Assembly (NCBI RefSeq): GCF_000145035.1
Contig: NC_014387.1
Span: forward strand, 340,441-404,440
Length of the DNA: 64,000 nucleotides
Source: Butyrivibrio proteoclasticus B316
GTDB lineage: Bacteria > Bacillota > Clostridia > Lachnospirales > Lachnospiraceae
Reading direction: 5' to 3'
Of the stretch, positions 28,703 to 42,607 are shown one piece after another; within the stretch, counting starts at the first letter, position 1; every line of letters begins with the position of its first letter. The position numbers and the translations under genes were made by a program. A model generated the notes under the pieces. It saw only the letters and a list, made by a program, of their open reading frames with translations, was not told where the DNA came from and made no database searches.

Positions 28703-29185
28703 ATGAAAAGAGAAGACTATATTTCTTGGGATGAGTATTTTATGGGAGTTGCCAAACTCGCTGCAATGAGATCCAAGGATCCCAATACTCAGGTTGGAAG
28801 TTGCATTGTAAGCGAAGATAATAACATTCTTTCCATGGGCTACAATGGATTTCCTAAGGGATGCTCTGATGAGGAGTTTCCATGGGAAAGAGATGGAGAG
28901 GATGAACTTGGGACCAAGTATCCTTTTGTTACTCATAGTGAGCTCAATGCAATACTTAATTACAGGGGCGGAAGCCTTGTAGGTGCCAAGATATATGTAT
29001 CTCTTTTTCCTTGTAATGAGTGTGCCAAGGCTATAATACAGGCAGGTATTCGCACTGTGGTATATGATAGTGATAAGTACAGCACTTCTGCCAGCACCAG
29101 AGCATCAAAGAAGATGTTTGATGCTGCAGGAGTCAGATACTATCAGTACCAGCCAAGCGGCAGAAATATTAAAATTACCATATGA
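28703..29185 (+). CDS. Deoxycytidylate (dCMP) deaminase, ComEB-like
   Basis: 160 residues; the ATG at 28703 follows GGGGAGG. The zinc site is HSE (His78, Glu80) and PCNEC (Cys104, Cys107), the layout of dCMP deaminases; ISWDEYFMGVA and RSKDPNTQVG are family motifs. It converts dCMP to dUMP for thymidylate synthesis. It sits after upp, a pyrimidine gene, although 79 bases separate them. Confidence 0.93.
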   Translation: MKREDYISWDEYFMGVAKLAAMRSKDPNTQVGSCIVSEDNNILSMGYNGFPKGCSDEEFPWERDGEDELGTKYPFVTHSELNAILNYRGGSLVGAKIYVSLFPCNECAKAIIQAGIRTVVYDSDKYSTSASTRASKKMFDAAGVRYYQYQPSGRNIKITI

Positions 29186-29192
29186 GACGAAT

Positions 29193-30368
29193 ATGAAGAA
29201 GACAAACTGGGTTTGTGGTAAAAGAATAGTAGCGATACTGGCTGCGGTTGTTATTGGTTTAGGATCCACATCTTCTGTGAAGGTTACTGCTACAGAATCA
29301 ACCAGGAAACAGCTTGAAGATGCTAAAGAGAAAAAGAAACAGTCACAAAACGATTTGGACAATACCAAGGATGACATTGCCGAAATGAATGAGGAAAAGT
29401 CATCCCTTCAGAATCAGCTCAGTTCGCTGAACAATCAGCTTACAGAAGTCAGTAATAATCTGGAAGATCTGGAAGAACAGATTGATGATAAAGAAATAGA
29501 AATTGAGAATACAATGGCGGAACTGGAAGCAGCCAGAAAAACAGAAGTTTCTCAGTATGCCAGCATGAAAAAGCGTGTTCAGTTCATCTATGAGAAACAG
29601 AACTTTGTTCTTTTTGATATGTTGGTGGGTGCAACAAGCTTTGCAAATTTCCTCAATCAGAACAACTATGTTGAGCAGTTATCAGCTTATGACAGGAAGA
29701 TGTTTCTGCAATATATAGAAACAAGGAAGAGCATTGAGGCCAAGGAGGCCAAGCTGAAAGAGGAAAAAGAGCAGCTTGATGAATACAAGGTCAAGGCTCA
29801 GGCAGAACAGAGCAGAGTTTCCGGACTAGTTAATCAGACATCCGGTAGTATCAAGCAATATGCCAATGATATCTCTGATGCAGAAGCCAAGGCTCAGGCT
29901 TTGGAGGATCAGATCAAGGCTCAGGAAGCTGATATTAAGAAACTGGAAGCTAAGCTTGCAGAAGAAATAAGGCTTTCCAAACTGGCAGCATCTTCTGCCT
30001 GGAGGAATATTTCAGAGGTTTCTTTTGCAGATGGCGACAGATATCTTCTGGCTAATCTGATTTATTGTGAGGCAGGATCAGAGCCATATGAAGGTAAAGT
30101 AGCCGTAGGAGCTGTTGTAATCAATAGAGTTTTGAGTTCAGTATATCCGGATACTGTTGTGGGTGTTATTTATCAGAATAAACAGTTTTCGCCTGTGAGC
30201 AGCGGAAGACTTGCGCTTGCACTGGCAGAGGGCAAAGCAACAGCAGCCTGTTACCAGGCTGCCGATGAAGCTATGAAAGGCTATTCAAATGTAGGAAACT
30301 GTGTTTATTTCAGGACACCGGTTCCGGGGCTGAGTGGAATAAATATAGGTGGGCATGTATTTTATTGA
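29193..30368 (+). CDS. Secreted coiled-coil cell wall hydrolase (SleB/Hydrolase_2 domain)
   Basis: 391 residues from the ATG at 29193, seven bases after the deaminase stop; the ribosome site is weak, so reinitiation is likely. Signal peptide about 1-33. Two long Glu/Lys/Gln-rich coiled coils (about 35-125 and 185-265) resemble the N-terminus of CwlO/PcsB-type hydrolases. The C-terminal domain (about 280-391) has LLANLIYCEAGSEPYEGKVA and GAVVINRVLSS, typical of the SleB-type hydrolases that cut peptidoglycan glycan strands. In this family the coiled coil usually holds the enzyme inactive until an FtsEX-like partner engages it; that is inference here. It overlaps the convergent DUF402 gene by seven bases. 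Confidence 0.88.
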   Translation: MKKTNWVCGKRIVAILAAVVIGLGSTSSVKVTATESTRKQLEDAKEKKKQSQNDLDNTKDDIAEMNEEKSSLQNQLSSLNNQLTEVSNNLEDLEEQIDDKEIEIENTMAELEAARKTEVSQYASMKKRVQFIYEKQNFVLFDMLVGATSFANFLNQNNYVEQLSAYDRKMFLQYIETRKSIEAKEAKLKEEKEQLDEYKVKAQAEQSRVSGLVNQTSGSIKQYANDISDAEAKAQALEDQIKAQEADIKKLEAKLAEEIRLSKLAASSAWRNISEVSFADGDRYLLANLIYCEAGSEPYEGKVAVGAVVINRVLSSVYPDTVVGVIYQNKQFSPVSSGRLALALAEGKATAACYQAADEAMKGYSNVGNCVYFRTPVPGLSGINIGGHVFY

Positions 30369-30853
30369 TCATTTTTATCGGCCAGTTTTTCAATCGGGCT
30401 GGCCAGTTCAATAATGCCTACTTCGTACAGATCATTAAGGAGCTTGTTCAGTGAGAGCAGGCTCTTTTTCAGAAGTGTTTCATCAATCAGTCGCTTCTCA
30501 AAAGCTTCTGATAACTCATCAAGATCAACAACCCGCTGTCGTCCGTCAGGATAAATTTTCACGTCAGCGAGAAGATCAATTACTAAAAGGGAATTTTTAT
30601 CAGGATTGTATTCATAGGTTATGATATCGCAGTACCAGCATAGGAGTGAATCGTCAGAACGCAGGAATTTGCTGATCTTGTAGCCGCGATCCAGATAATA
30701 GCAGGAATACCCCCTGGCCAGATCGCATCTGCTGTGAATGGTATTCCACTTGGTTACAATTTGTTTGCCGTTACATTCCAGAATGATATCATCCTTGAGT
30801 TCAAGGCATTCATCAGGAATGAAGCGTTTGCGGTACAAGATTGGATGATCCAT
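30362..30853 (-). CDS. DUF402 family protein
   Basis: 163 residues from the ATG at 30853, which has AAGGAG six bases upstream; an in-frame upstream extension lacks a site. RKRFIPDECLELKDD, TKWNTIH, DRGYKISKF and CWYCDIITYEY are the DUF402 core seen in nucleoside tri/diphosphate phosphatases (Ntdp, YgaC) of Firmicutes, which use carboxylates to bind magnesium. The C-terminal region is helical. Its exact substrate is unknown. It converges on the wall hydrolase and diverges from the next gene. Confidence 0.8.
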   Translation of the reverse strand: MDHPILYRKRFIPDECLELKDDIILECNGKQIVTKWNTIHSRCDLARGYSCYYLDRGYKISKFLRSDDSLLCWYCDIITYEYNPDKNSLLVIDLLADVKIYPDGRQRVVDLDELSEAFEKRLIDETLLKKSLLSLNKLLNDLYEVGIIELASPIEKLADKNDQ

Positions 30854-30933
30854 ATTGTCTCCTTTCGAGAAAACTGCAAACAGCTGAAATTGTATTACAA
30901 AAATCTTACTATTATTCAAATTGAAAGTCAATT

Positions 30934-36617
<5,684 letters not shown>

Positions 36618-36665
36618 TGATATTTTGAGAATGTGATTCCCAATGATAAATAGGAGGAGATTGGC

Positions 36666-37304
36666 ATGAACGAGAACATTACAAAGAGAAATGAACTGTT
36701 GGCAAAAAAGGTTATTGCAGGGCTTGAGTCACGAAATATGTCAGGTTACTATGCAGCTGATAAAGAGGAAGCTCTTAAGAAGGCTCTTGAGCTTATACCT
36801 GAGGGCAGCAGTGTGACTATGGGCGGAGCTATGAGTGCTCATGAGATCGGACTTGTAGAAGCTGTTAAGAATGGCAATTACAACTTTATAGACAGAGAGA
36901 CAGCTAAGACTCCTGAGGAAAAGAGAGCTGCGATGCTTAAAGGATACGATGCTGATGTATTCCTTGTAAGTGCCAATGCAATGACAGAAGATGGAGTGAT
37001 CGTTAACATTGATGGTAATTCCAACAGGGTTTCTATGATAGCTCAGGGGCCCAAAAAGGTAGTATTTATTGTCGGCATGAACAAGATCTGCGATGACATT
37101 GACGGCGCTATGAAGAGAGCGAGAAATGTTGCTGCACCTATCAATGTACAGCGCTTTGGGCTTAATACACCGTGTGCCAAGACCGGTTCTTGCATGAATT
37201 GTAAATCTCCGGATACTATCTGCTGTCAGTTCCTCATAACACGCTTTTCAAGACACAAAGACAGAATTCATGTAATTCTTGTTAATGACAATCTTGGATT
37301 CTAA
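36666..37304 (+). CDS. LUD domain protein (LutC/DUF162 family)
   Basis: 212 residues after TAGGAGGAG. ITKRNELLAKKVIAGLESR, YYAADKEEALKKALELIPEG and SSVTMGGAMSAHEIGL are the LUD opening; DVFLVSANAMTEDG and GMNKICDDIDGAMKRARNVAAP are also conserved. The C-terminus has six cysteines (TPCAKTGSCMNCKSPDTICC), possibly metal-binding. LUD proteins occur in lactate oxidation complexes (LutC) and as stand-alone proteins of unknown role; no lutA or lutB is nearby, so the function here is open. Confidence 0.88.
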   Translation: MNENITKRNELLAKKVIAGLESRNMSGYYAADKEEALKKALELIPEGSSVTMGGAMSAHEIGLVEAVKNGNYNFIDRETAKTPEEKRAAMLKGYDADVFLVSANAMTEDGVIVNIDGNSNRVSMIAQGPKKVVFIVGMNKICDDIDGAMKRARNVAAPINVQRFGLNTPCAKTGSCMNCKSPDTICCQFLITRFSRHKDRIHVILVNDNLGF

Positions 37305-37330
37305 AACTACATCTTGTATTGTAAATATTG

Positions 37331-37365
37331 GCGGAGTGCTGTTTTGACGCACTCCGCAATTTTTA
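37331..37365 (+). terminator. Rho-independent terminator after the LUD gene
   Basis: The stem GCGGAGTGC/GCACTCCGC encloses nine bases and is followed by AATTTTT, 26 bases after the stop. Confidence 0.88.
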
Positions 37366-37367
37366 AT

Positions 37368-37511
37368 ATTGTACTTGAAGGAAAGATTCTGGTTCTTAGA
37401 TGTTTTGACGGCTATTCGTCAACGCAGATAGGACAGCTGCTAGGACTTCCACCCGGAACAGTCAGAAGTAAATTACACGAAGCAAGAAAACATTTAAAGG
37501 ATATGTTATAG
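37368..37511 (+). pseudogene. Remnant of an ECF-type sigma factor (region 4 only)
   Basis: Forty-seven codons read as a sigma region 4 helix-turn-helix: ILVLRCFDGYSSTQIGQLLG followed by LPPGTVRSKLHEARKHLKDM, like the C-termini of ECF sigma factors. Region 2 and the linker are missing: immediately upstream is the LUD terminator. The frame remains open to an ATG at 37314, but that would include the terminator. Its stop codon overlaps the GGAGGAG ribosome site of the next gene, the normal sigma/partner arrangement. It is most likely the relic of a deleted sigma gene; a small functional DNA-binding peptide is less likely. Confidence 0.6.
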
Positions 37512-37521
37512 GAGGAGAAAG

Positions 37522-38775
37522 ATGAAGCTTAGGATCAATTGTGAAACTTGTGATGCCAGAAAAATCAATGAAGAGAATTACAAGGAATTTAGCCAGATCA
37601 AGATCTACACTGAGGAACTGCTTGTAGACGACAGGAGCAAAGAAGTGCTCAACAGACTTCCATTCAACATCAAGGCAGAGGAAGTAAGAAGCAAGGATCT
37701 GAGCGAGGATGGCCCAAACAAAAATATAAATATAAATGGAATTTATGAAATTACACCTGAATCAAGTGTAGCCGATGGAACAGCTATAGTGATAAATGGC
37801 GTGCTCAAGGTTGCGCCGGGCTCTCAGGAAGCACTTAAAAAGTTTAGCAGGATTACTGTAAACGGACTTATACTGTGCCCTAAGTCAATAGCAGCTCTTT
37901 TGCCTCTTCCGGGACTGACCATCAATGGAATGACCAAAGCTTACCCGGATGAATATGTTCTTCTTGAGAACAGGTACAAACTGGATAAGTATTTTCCTAT
38001 GAGAGTGCCTGAAAATAGCGGATATTATGCCGCCAGTTTTATTTATGACTCAGATATTACAATTGATTTTGGCAAGCTTGTGGAAAAAAATATAAAGTTT
38101 TCCACAGAGAAGGTGTATATCAGAAAGAGCCACATTGAAACAGCAATTCCGCTATTTAATATAGAGGCTGAAATAGTTGAAATTCCTGATGATTGCAGCG
38201 TTGTTGTCGCTGATCAGAATGAGATTGATTCAAACTTTGTTGATACTAACGGGGAGAGTCTTTATATTATCGGAAATGTACATATCTCTGCGAGCAACAA
38301 AGAAGCTCTTGGAAGAATCAAATCACTTATCGTAGAAGGCAACATTACTGCTGATGCTGATTGTGAGCAGATGTTAAAAGAGATATATGTTCAATGCGAC
38401 AAGCTTATTATCAGCCGAGGTAAAGTTATAGAGGATGTGGCAATAGCAACAATAGATAAAGGTACACTTGAGGATGCGTTGAGCGGAATAATAGTAAGAG
38501 ATTGTGCTCTTCTCAAGATTGATAAGGATGTACCACCTGAACTTATCAGGCAGAGGCTTAAGGTTAGAGATTGCGCCAAAGTCACCTGTACAAGCGAACA
38601 AAAAGCTGCGGTAAGCTCTGTATCCAGCGACGTTGCTTTTATAGGAACAGATAGTATAAAATCATTATTTGGAAACCTCTTTGGAAGCGGGGCAGAGGAA
38701 AGCTATGATAATACAGCTCCTTCAGCCTTCGAGGATGATACCAAATATATTAATGCTGAATACTATGAACTTTAA
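37522..38775 (+). CDS. Unknown protein with repeated short beta strands (beta-solenoid-like)
   Basis: 417 residues, start fixed by GGAGGAG. The N-terminus has a CETC motif (MKLRINCETCDARK), possibly metal-binding. From about 65 to 300 short strands recur: ININGIYEI, IVINGVLKV, ITVNGLILC, LTINGMTKA, then LYIIGNVHI and LIVEGNITA, at intervals of about 20-25 residues, as in bactofilin-like or polymer-forming beta-solenoids. The C-terminus is acidic and probably disordered. No signal peptide or helix anchor, so cytoplasmic. It sits directly after the sigma-factor remnant and was probably its partner. No family could be recognised; the fold is inferred from the pattern. Confidence 0.75.
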   Translation: MKLRINCETCDARKINEENYKEFSQIKIYTEELLVDDRSKEVLNRLPFNIKAEEVRSKDLSEDGPNKNININGIYEITPESSVADGTAIVINGVLKVAPGSQEALKKFSRITVNGLILCPKSIAALLPLPGLTINGMTKAYPDEYVLLENRYKLDKYFPMRVPENSGYYAASFIYDSDITIDFGKLVEKNIKFSTEKVYIRKSHIETAIPLFNIEAEIVEIPDDCSVVVADQNEIDSNFVDTNGESLYIIGNVHISASNKEALGRIKSLIVEGNITADADCEQMLKEIYVQCDKLIISRGKVIEDVAIATIDKGTLEDALSGIIVRDCALLKIDKDVPPELIRQRLKVRDCAKVTCTSEQKAAVSSVSSDVAFIGTDSIKSLFGNLFGSGAEESYDNTAPSAFEDDTKYINAEYYEL

Positions 38776-38854
38776 ATGTTTGTAAGGATACATCGCTCCA
38801 TATACGAGGACCTGGTCCAATAATCTAAATATATTAACAGCAAGGAACAATTCT

Positions 38855-39517
38855 ATGAAAAAAGATATAAAGGCCGTTATTTTTGACTTGGACGGCACAC
38901 TGACAGATACAGAGAAATTCTATCAAAAGGCATGGCCTGAGGCACTAGCTCATTTCGGCTATAAATGTGAGCCCTGGATGCCCCTAGAACTAAGATCTCT
39001 TGGAAGACCTTTTGCACCTGAGAAGTTCAAAGAATGGTTTGGCCAGGATTTTGATTACAACAAGGTCAGAGAATATAGGAAAGCCCTGGTTGTTGATATT
39101 ATCAAGGAGCAGGGAATTCCTCTTAAGCCAGGTGCTAAGGAAATTCTCGTATGGCTAAGAGAGCAAGGAATTCTTACATGTATTGCTACAGCAAATGATT
39201 ATGAGAGGACCAAGGGTTATCTTAACAAACTCGGATTATTCGACTATTTCGACAGGATAATATGCTCCGATATGGTTAAACTAGGTAAGCCTGCTCCAGA
39301 TATATATGCATATGCCTGTGAGCAGTTGGAACTCTCTCCAGATGAGACCTTTGCAGTAGAGGACTCACCAAACGGAGTCACCAGTGCATATCTTGCCGGC
39401 TGTAACGTAATAATGGTTCCAGACCTTACAGAGCCCGATGAAGAACTAAGTACTAAACTATATGCCTGCGTCCCAACCCTACTAGATATCAAAAACCTCA
39501 TCACATGCACTGATTAA
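38855..39517 (+). CDS. HAD-superfamily phosphatase (beta-phosphoglucomutase-like)
   Basis: 220 residues. HAD motif I is FDLDGTLTD (nucleophile Asp11, Asp13), motif II lies in CIATAND, the Lys in KLGKPAPD and motif III in AVEDSPNG. A helical cap follows motif I, as in the subfamily with beta-phosphoglucomutase and small sugar-phosphate phosphatases. The substrate is unknown. It stands alone before the palindromic region. Confidence 0.9.
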   Translation: MKKDIKAVIFDLDGTLTDTEKFYQKAWPEALAHFGYKCEPWMPLELRSLGRPFAPEKFKEWFGQDFDYNKVREYRKALVVDIIKEQGIPLKPGAKEILVWLREQGILTCIATANDYERTKGYLNKLGLFDYFDRIICSDMVKLGKPAPDIYAYACEQLELSPDETFAVEDSPNGVTSAYLAGCNVIMVPDLTEPDEELSTKLYACVPTLLDIKNLITCTD

Positions 39518-39808
39518 CCGCACCCTCGGGCCCCCGCATCAGCAGGGAAATAAGCGATTCGCAATGAGGTATTTTCGCGCCTTTGTGAGTGCCGGGGTAT
39601 TTCATGAGCTTTACAAATTCAGCCGGATATTCTTGTTTATGGCTCAACATGTTTGAGCATCCGACGGCCCTTTATTCGCATAGTGTTTTCACCAGCTCGT
39701 CACTGACAAATGCAGATTTTCTTAGATGTTTCCGCATTTTTTCTTTTATTGATGCATGCTCAGCTAAACTTGCAGGACGGATGGTTGTTTCTAATTGAAA
39801 ATGACATA

Positions 39809-39824
39809 GCCCGCTAAGCGGGCG
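39809..39824. repeat. G+C-rich hairpin at the palindrome centre
   Basis: GCCCGC and GCGGGC pair around TAA, then GTAAAAAA. It lies between the left arm and the terminator-like stem. Confidence 0.6.
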
Positions 39825-39825
39825 T

Positions 39826-39885
39826 AAAAAAGAGAAGGTATCAATCTTCCAAGCTAGCTTGAAGAAGTTGATACTTTCTCTTTTT
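39826..39885. terminator. Terminator-like stem at the centre of the palindrome
   Basis: AAAAAGAGAA plus TATCAA pairs with TTGATA plus TTCTCTTTTT around a short loop that itself contains AAGCT/AGCTT. It has T-runs on both strands, so it could terminate transcription coming from either arm. Confidence 0.7.
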
Positions 39886-40341
39886 ATAGATGCTACGCAT
39901 CATATGTCATTTTCATTTGTTAGTATAATCTTTCCGTCCTGCTTCAAACAAAGCTTCGCATGCATCGTGAAAAAATGCCATGGAAACATTAGAAAATCGC
40001 ATTTGCCATCTCAGACTCGCCGCGCGAAAACATCTGTTTGAAATCGGGCCGAGGATGTGAGTCCTTTGAGCCATAGAATAGAAGGCTGAATTTGTAAGGC
40101 CATGAAATCACGGCAGGAGTGGTAAGAAAATACCTCATGCGTGAGCGAAAGACGTTGCTGATGTGGGGAGAGGGGGCTTTTTACAATGGTGGGAGGGGTG
40201 GGATGAATATATAAAGTTTTAAATTTTATTTTAGATTTGTTTAATTTTATTGTGCATGAAAGTAGTGTAATATGAATAGCGTTGAAACATTATTTCACAT
40301 GAGGGGTGAGGTAGTGAAAAAATATTAGGAGGGAAACTATT

Positions 40342-41310
40342 ATGAGAAAGCATGTAGTAAGTAAGATCCTTACTATTGCTGTGGCAGCATCACTTTCAGC
40401 AATGGTACTTGTAGGTTGTGGTAGCGAAGAGGCACAGGATGTTTCAGAGAACGGAGCTGTAGAAGAGGCTTCTATGCTGGAATCAATTGCCGACGAGCCT
40501 GTAGCATTGGCAGCAGATGCTGAAGCCGATAAAGAAAAAGAAGTTTACTTCCAAAAAGGCGTCTATGCGAATTATTCTAAGGACGCCGAGAATCCACCAA
40601 AAAACTATTTCTATGTTTTTAATGATGAGAGCTGGGGACATACAGAGGAGAGTGCTAATGGAGCCGGCGTTCCCTTTAGCTGTGAACAGAAAGATGGACA
40701 GGTAAAATTCTCTTTTGGGAATGCTGATGCTATAGAAGATGTATTTATTGTCACTTCTGTAGAGGATGGCTTTGTTTATGGTCATTACGACGATGATATG
40801 AAGCTTGAACTTGTGTTTGAGTATCTTCCTGATGTTGATCCTGATACATTTGACGCAGTTAATTATGCAAGTGATGGTGATTATATTTATAACGATGCTA
40901 ATGGATGGAGCATCAAGTACGATCCTAAGCTTTTTGATATAACACAGGATGGTAATAAGGTTGCTATTGTATATACCGGAGAATGTGCCGGAACAAATAT
41001 GGTGATGGTTACTTATGATTGTGACCATATTGGAGCAGAGATAAGAAATGAATATGCCAAAGAGTACGGAGATAACGCTGTTACATCAGATGGTATATTC
41101 CCGGGAACAGAGGATGTTACCGGCTATTGGGCAATGTGTCCTCCCGCTGAAGAAGGTTCAGGCCTTTACATGACTTCTATCTCAAGAGACTATATGGATG
41201 GATCACTCACATTTGAGCTGATTGGCCATAATAGTGGAGATGAAGCTCTTGATATAGAAGTTTCTGATCGCATGGCAATGATCATAGATTCACTGACATT
41301 TTCCAAATAA
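40342..41310 (+). CDS. Putative lipoprotein of unknown function
   Basis: 322 residues after TTAGGAGGG. The signal peptide ends in a lipobox, MVLVGC (Cys26), so the mature protein is lipid-anchored on the outer face of the membrane. An acidic linker (about 28-60) precedes two beta-rich parts with many Asp, Tyr and Phe; DGDYIYNDANGWSIKYDPKLF recalls domains found in secreted clostridial proteins of unknown role. It is monocistronic, ended by the bidirectional terminator shared with prs. Confidence 0.75.
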   Translation: MRKHVVSKILTIAVAASLSAMVLVGCGSEEAQDVSENGAVEEASMLESIADEPVALAADAEADKEKEVYFQKGVYANYSKDAENPPKNYFYVFNDESWGHTEESANGAGVPFSCEQKDGQVKFSFGNADAIEDVFIVTSVEDGFVYGHYDDDMKLELVFEYLPDVDPDTFDAVNYASDGDYIYNDANGWSIKYDPKLFDITQDGNKVAIVYTGECAGTNMVMVTYDCDHIGAEIRNEYAKEYGDNAVTSDGIFPGTEDVTGYWAMCPPAEEGSGLYMTSISRDYMDGSLTFELIGHNSGDEALDIEVSDRMAMIIDSLTFSK

Positions 41311-41335
41311 TTTCGAATATATAATGTAGGGGAAT

Positions 41336-41376
41336 AAAAAAGAAAGTCGCTCATGATATGGGCGACTTTCTTGATT
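41336..41376. terminator. Bidirectional terminator between the lipoprotein gene and prs
   Basis: AAGAAAGTCGC pairs with GCGACTTTCTT around an 11-base loop; A-runs before and T after allow it to serve both convergent genes, better on the minus strand. Confidence 0.88.
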
Positions 41377-41392
41377 AATCAAATTATTCTTA

Positions 41393-42607
41393 TCAGAGCT
41401 TTTTCTCTGCTTCAAGTGAAGCACGAAGTTCTCCGCTGTTGTATCTCTCGATAATGCTGTTGATACGTTCTACAGGATTGAGAAGATCGCTGATAGAAGC
41501 ATCATGGTTAAGTGTATCGATAAGGTAAGCAATATACTTACTCATATCGCAGCTAATATACCATTCACGGGATAAGAGCTCTGGAGTCTGGTATACAAGG
41601 TTTGTTGTAAGAACTCTGTCAATGAGACCTTTTTCATAAGCTTCGTCAAATGCCTCGAGTCCGCTGGTGAAAAGACCAAAGGTTGAGAATGCGTATATTC
41701 TGGCAGCCTTACGCTCTTTAAGAGCCTTGGCTACATCAAGAAGAGATTCTCCTGATGAAATCATATCATCAACAATAATAACTGACTTACCCTCAACGCT
41801 TGTTCCGAGGAACTCGTGTGAAACGATAGGGTTACGTCCATCAACAACCTGTGTATAATCACGTCTCTTGTAGAACATACCTACATCGAGACCAAGTACG
41901 CTGGCAAGATAGATTGCACGGCCCATTCCGCCTTCATCAGGAGAAATAACCATCATGTGATCTGAATCAATCTTGAGATCCCAAACGTTTCTCAAAAGAG
42001 CTTTGATGAACTGATATGTGGTACGAACGGTTTCAAATCCGTTAAGTGGAATAGCATTCTGAACTCTAGGATCGTGTGCATCGAAGGTGATAATGTTATC
42101 AACACCCATGTTTACAAGTTCCTGAAGAGCGATAGCGCAGTCAAGAGATTCTCTTGAGCTTCTCTTGTGCTGTCTGGACTCATAGAGGAAAGGCATGATA
42201 ACTGTGATACGTCTGGCCTTACCACCTACAGCGGCAATAATTCTTTTTAGATCCTGATAGTGATCATCAGGAGACATGTGGTTCTCCTGACCAAAAAGAG
42301 AATATGTCTGTGAATAGTTACATACATCAACTAGAAGATAGAGGTCATCTCCACGAACCGAAGTTCTGATAACACCCTTGGCCTCTCCGGTACCAAATCT
42401 TGGAACCTCAGCATCCAAAATATAAGATGGACGCTCATAGCCTGTAAATGCAAGACTCCCCTTGTGTTCGTTCTCCCTCTCAGCTCTCCATTTTACGAGA
42501 TAGTAATCGACTTTTTCTGCAAGTGGCTTGACACCCTTAAGTGGGATAATTCCAAGTGATCCTACAGGAATTGTCTCCAGATTACGTTTCTCTTCTCTTT
42601 TTGGCAT
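41393..42607 (-). CDS. prs: Ribose-phosphate pyrophosphokinase (PRPP synthetase), long form
   Basis: 404 residues. It makes PRPP from ribose-5-phosphate and ATP. The PRPP-binding loop is IIVDDMISSGESLLDVAKAL, where the usual DTGGT is replaced by SSGES; the flexible-loop and ATP motifs are also divergent, for example VIMPFLYESRQHKR. The protein is about 85 residues longer than the typical 315-residue enzyme, with an N-terminal extension before FGTGEAKGVIR. Its ATG overlaps the stop of dnaC (TAATG), so it is coupled. A related PRPP-synthetase-like protein is possible, but the fold assignment is firm. Confidence 0.87.
   Translation of the reverse strand: MPKREEKRNLETIPVGSLGIIPLKGVKPLAEKVDYYLVKWRAERENEHKGSLAFTGYERPSYILDAEVPRFGTGEAKGVIRTSVRGDDLYLLVDVCNYSQTYSLFGQENHMSPDDHYQDLKRIIAAVGGKARRITVIMPFLYESRQHKRSSRESLDCAIALQELVNMGVDNIITFDAHDPRVQNAIPLNGFETVRTTYQFIKALLRNVWDLKIDSDHMMVISPDEGGMGRAIYLASVLGLDVGMFYKRRDYTQVVDGRNPIVSHEFLGTSVEGKSVIIVDDMISSGESLLDVAKALKERKAARIYAFSTFGLFTSGLEAFDEAYEKGLIDRVLTTNLVYQTPELLSREWYISCDMSKYIAYLIDTLNHDASISDLLNPVERINSIIERYNSGELRASLEAEKKL

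Larger units (their letters stand above)
39528..40177. repeat. Large imperfect palindrome: two diverged inverted copies of one element
   Basis: Left arm 39528-39808 and right arm 39903-40177 are complementary over their length with many exact blocks: ATGAGGTATTTTC (39564-39576 and 40126-40138), TTACAAATTCAGCC (39611-39624 and 40084-40097), GCAGGACGGA (39772-39781 and 39933-39942), GAAAATGACATA (39797-39808 and 39903-39914) and GATGCATGC (39751-39759 and 39958-39966). Read inward, both arms hold a short reading frame opening MRYF and later YKFS; it is open for 49 codons on the minus strand (39989-40138) and stops after 30 codons on the plus strand. This suggests two old tail-to-tail copies of a mobile or repeat element. 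The remaining interval to 40341 is an A+T-rich leader with no gene. Confidence 0.8.

Noticed and set aside
39589..39798. 69-codon frame in the left palindrome arm
   Set aside because: Not supported by a ribosome site, and the matching frame is not open in the other arm.
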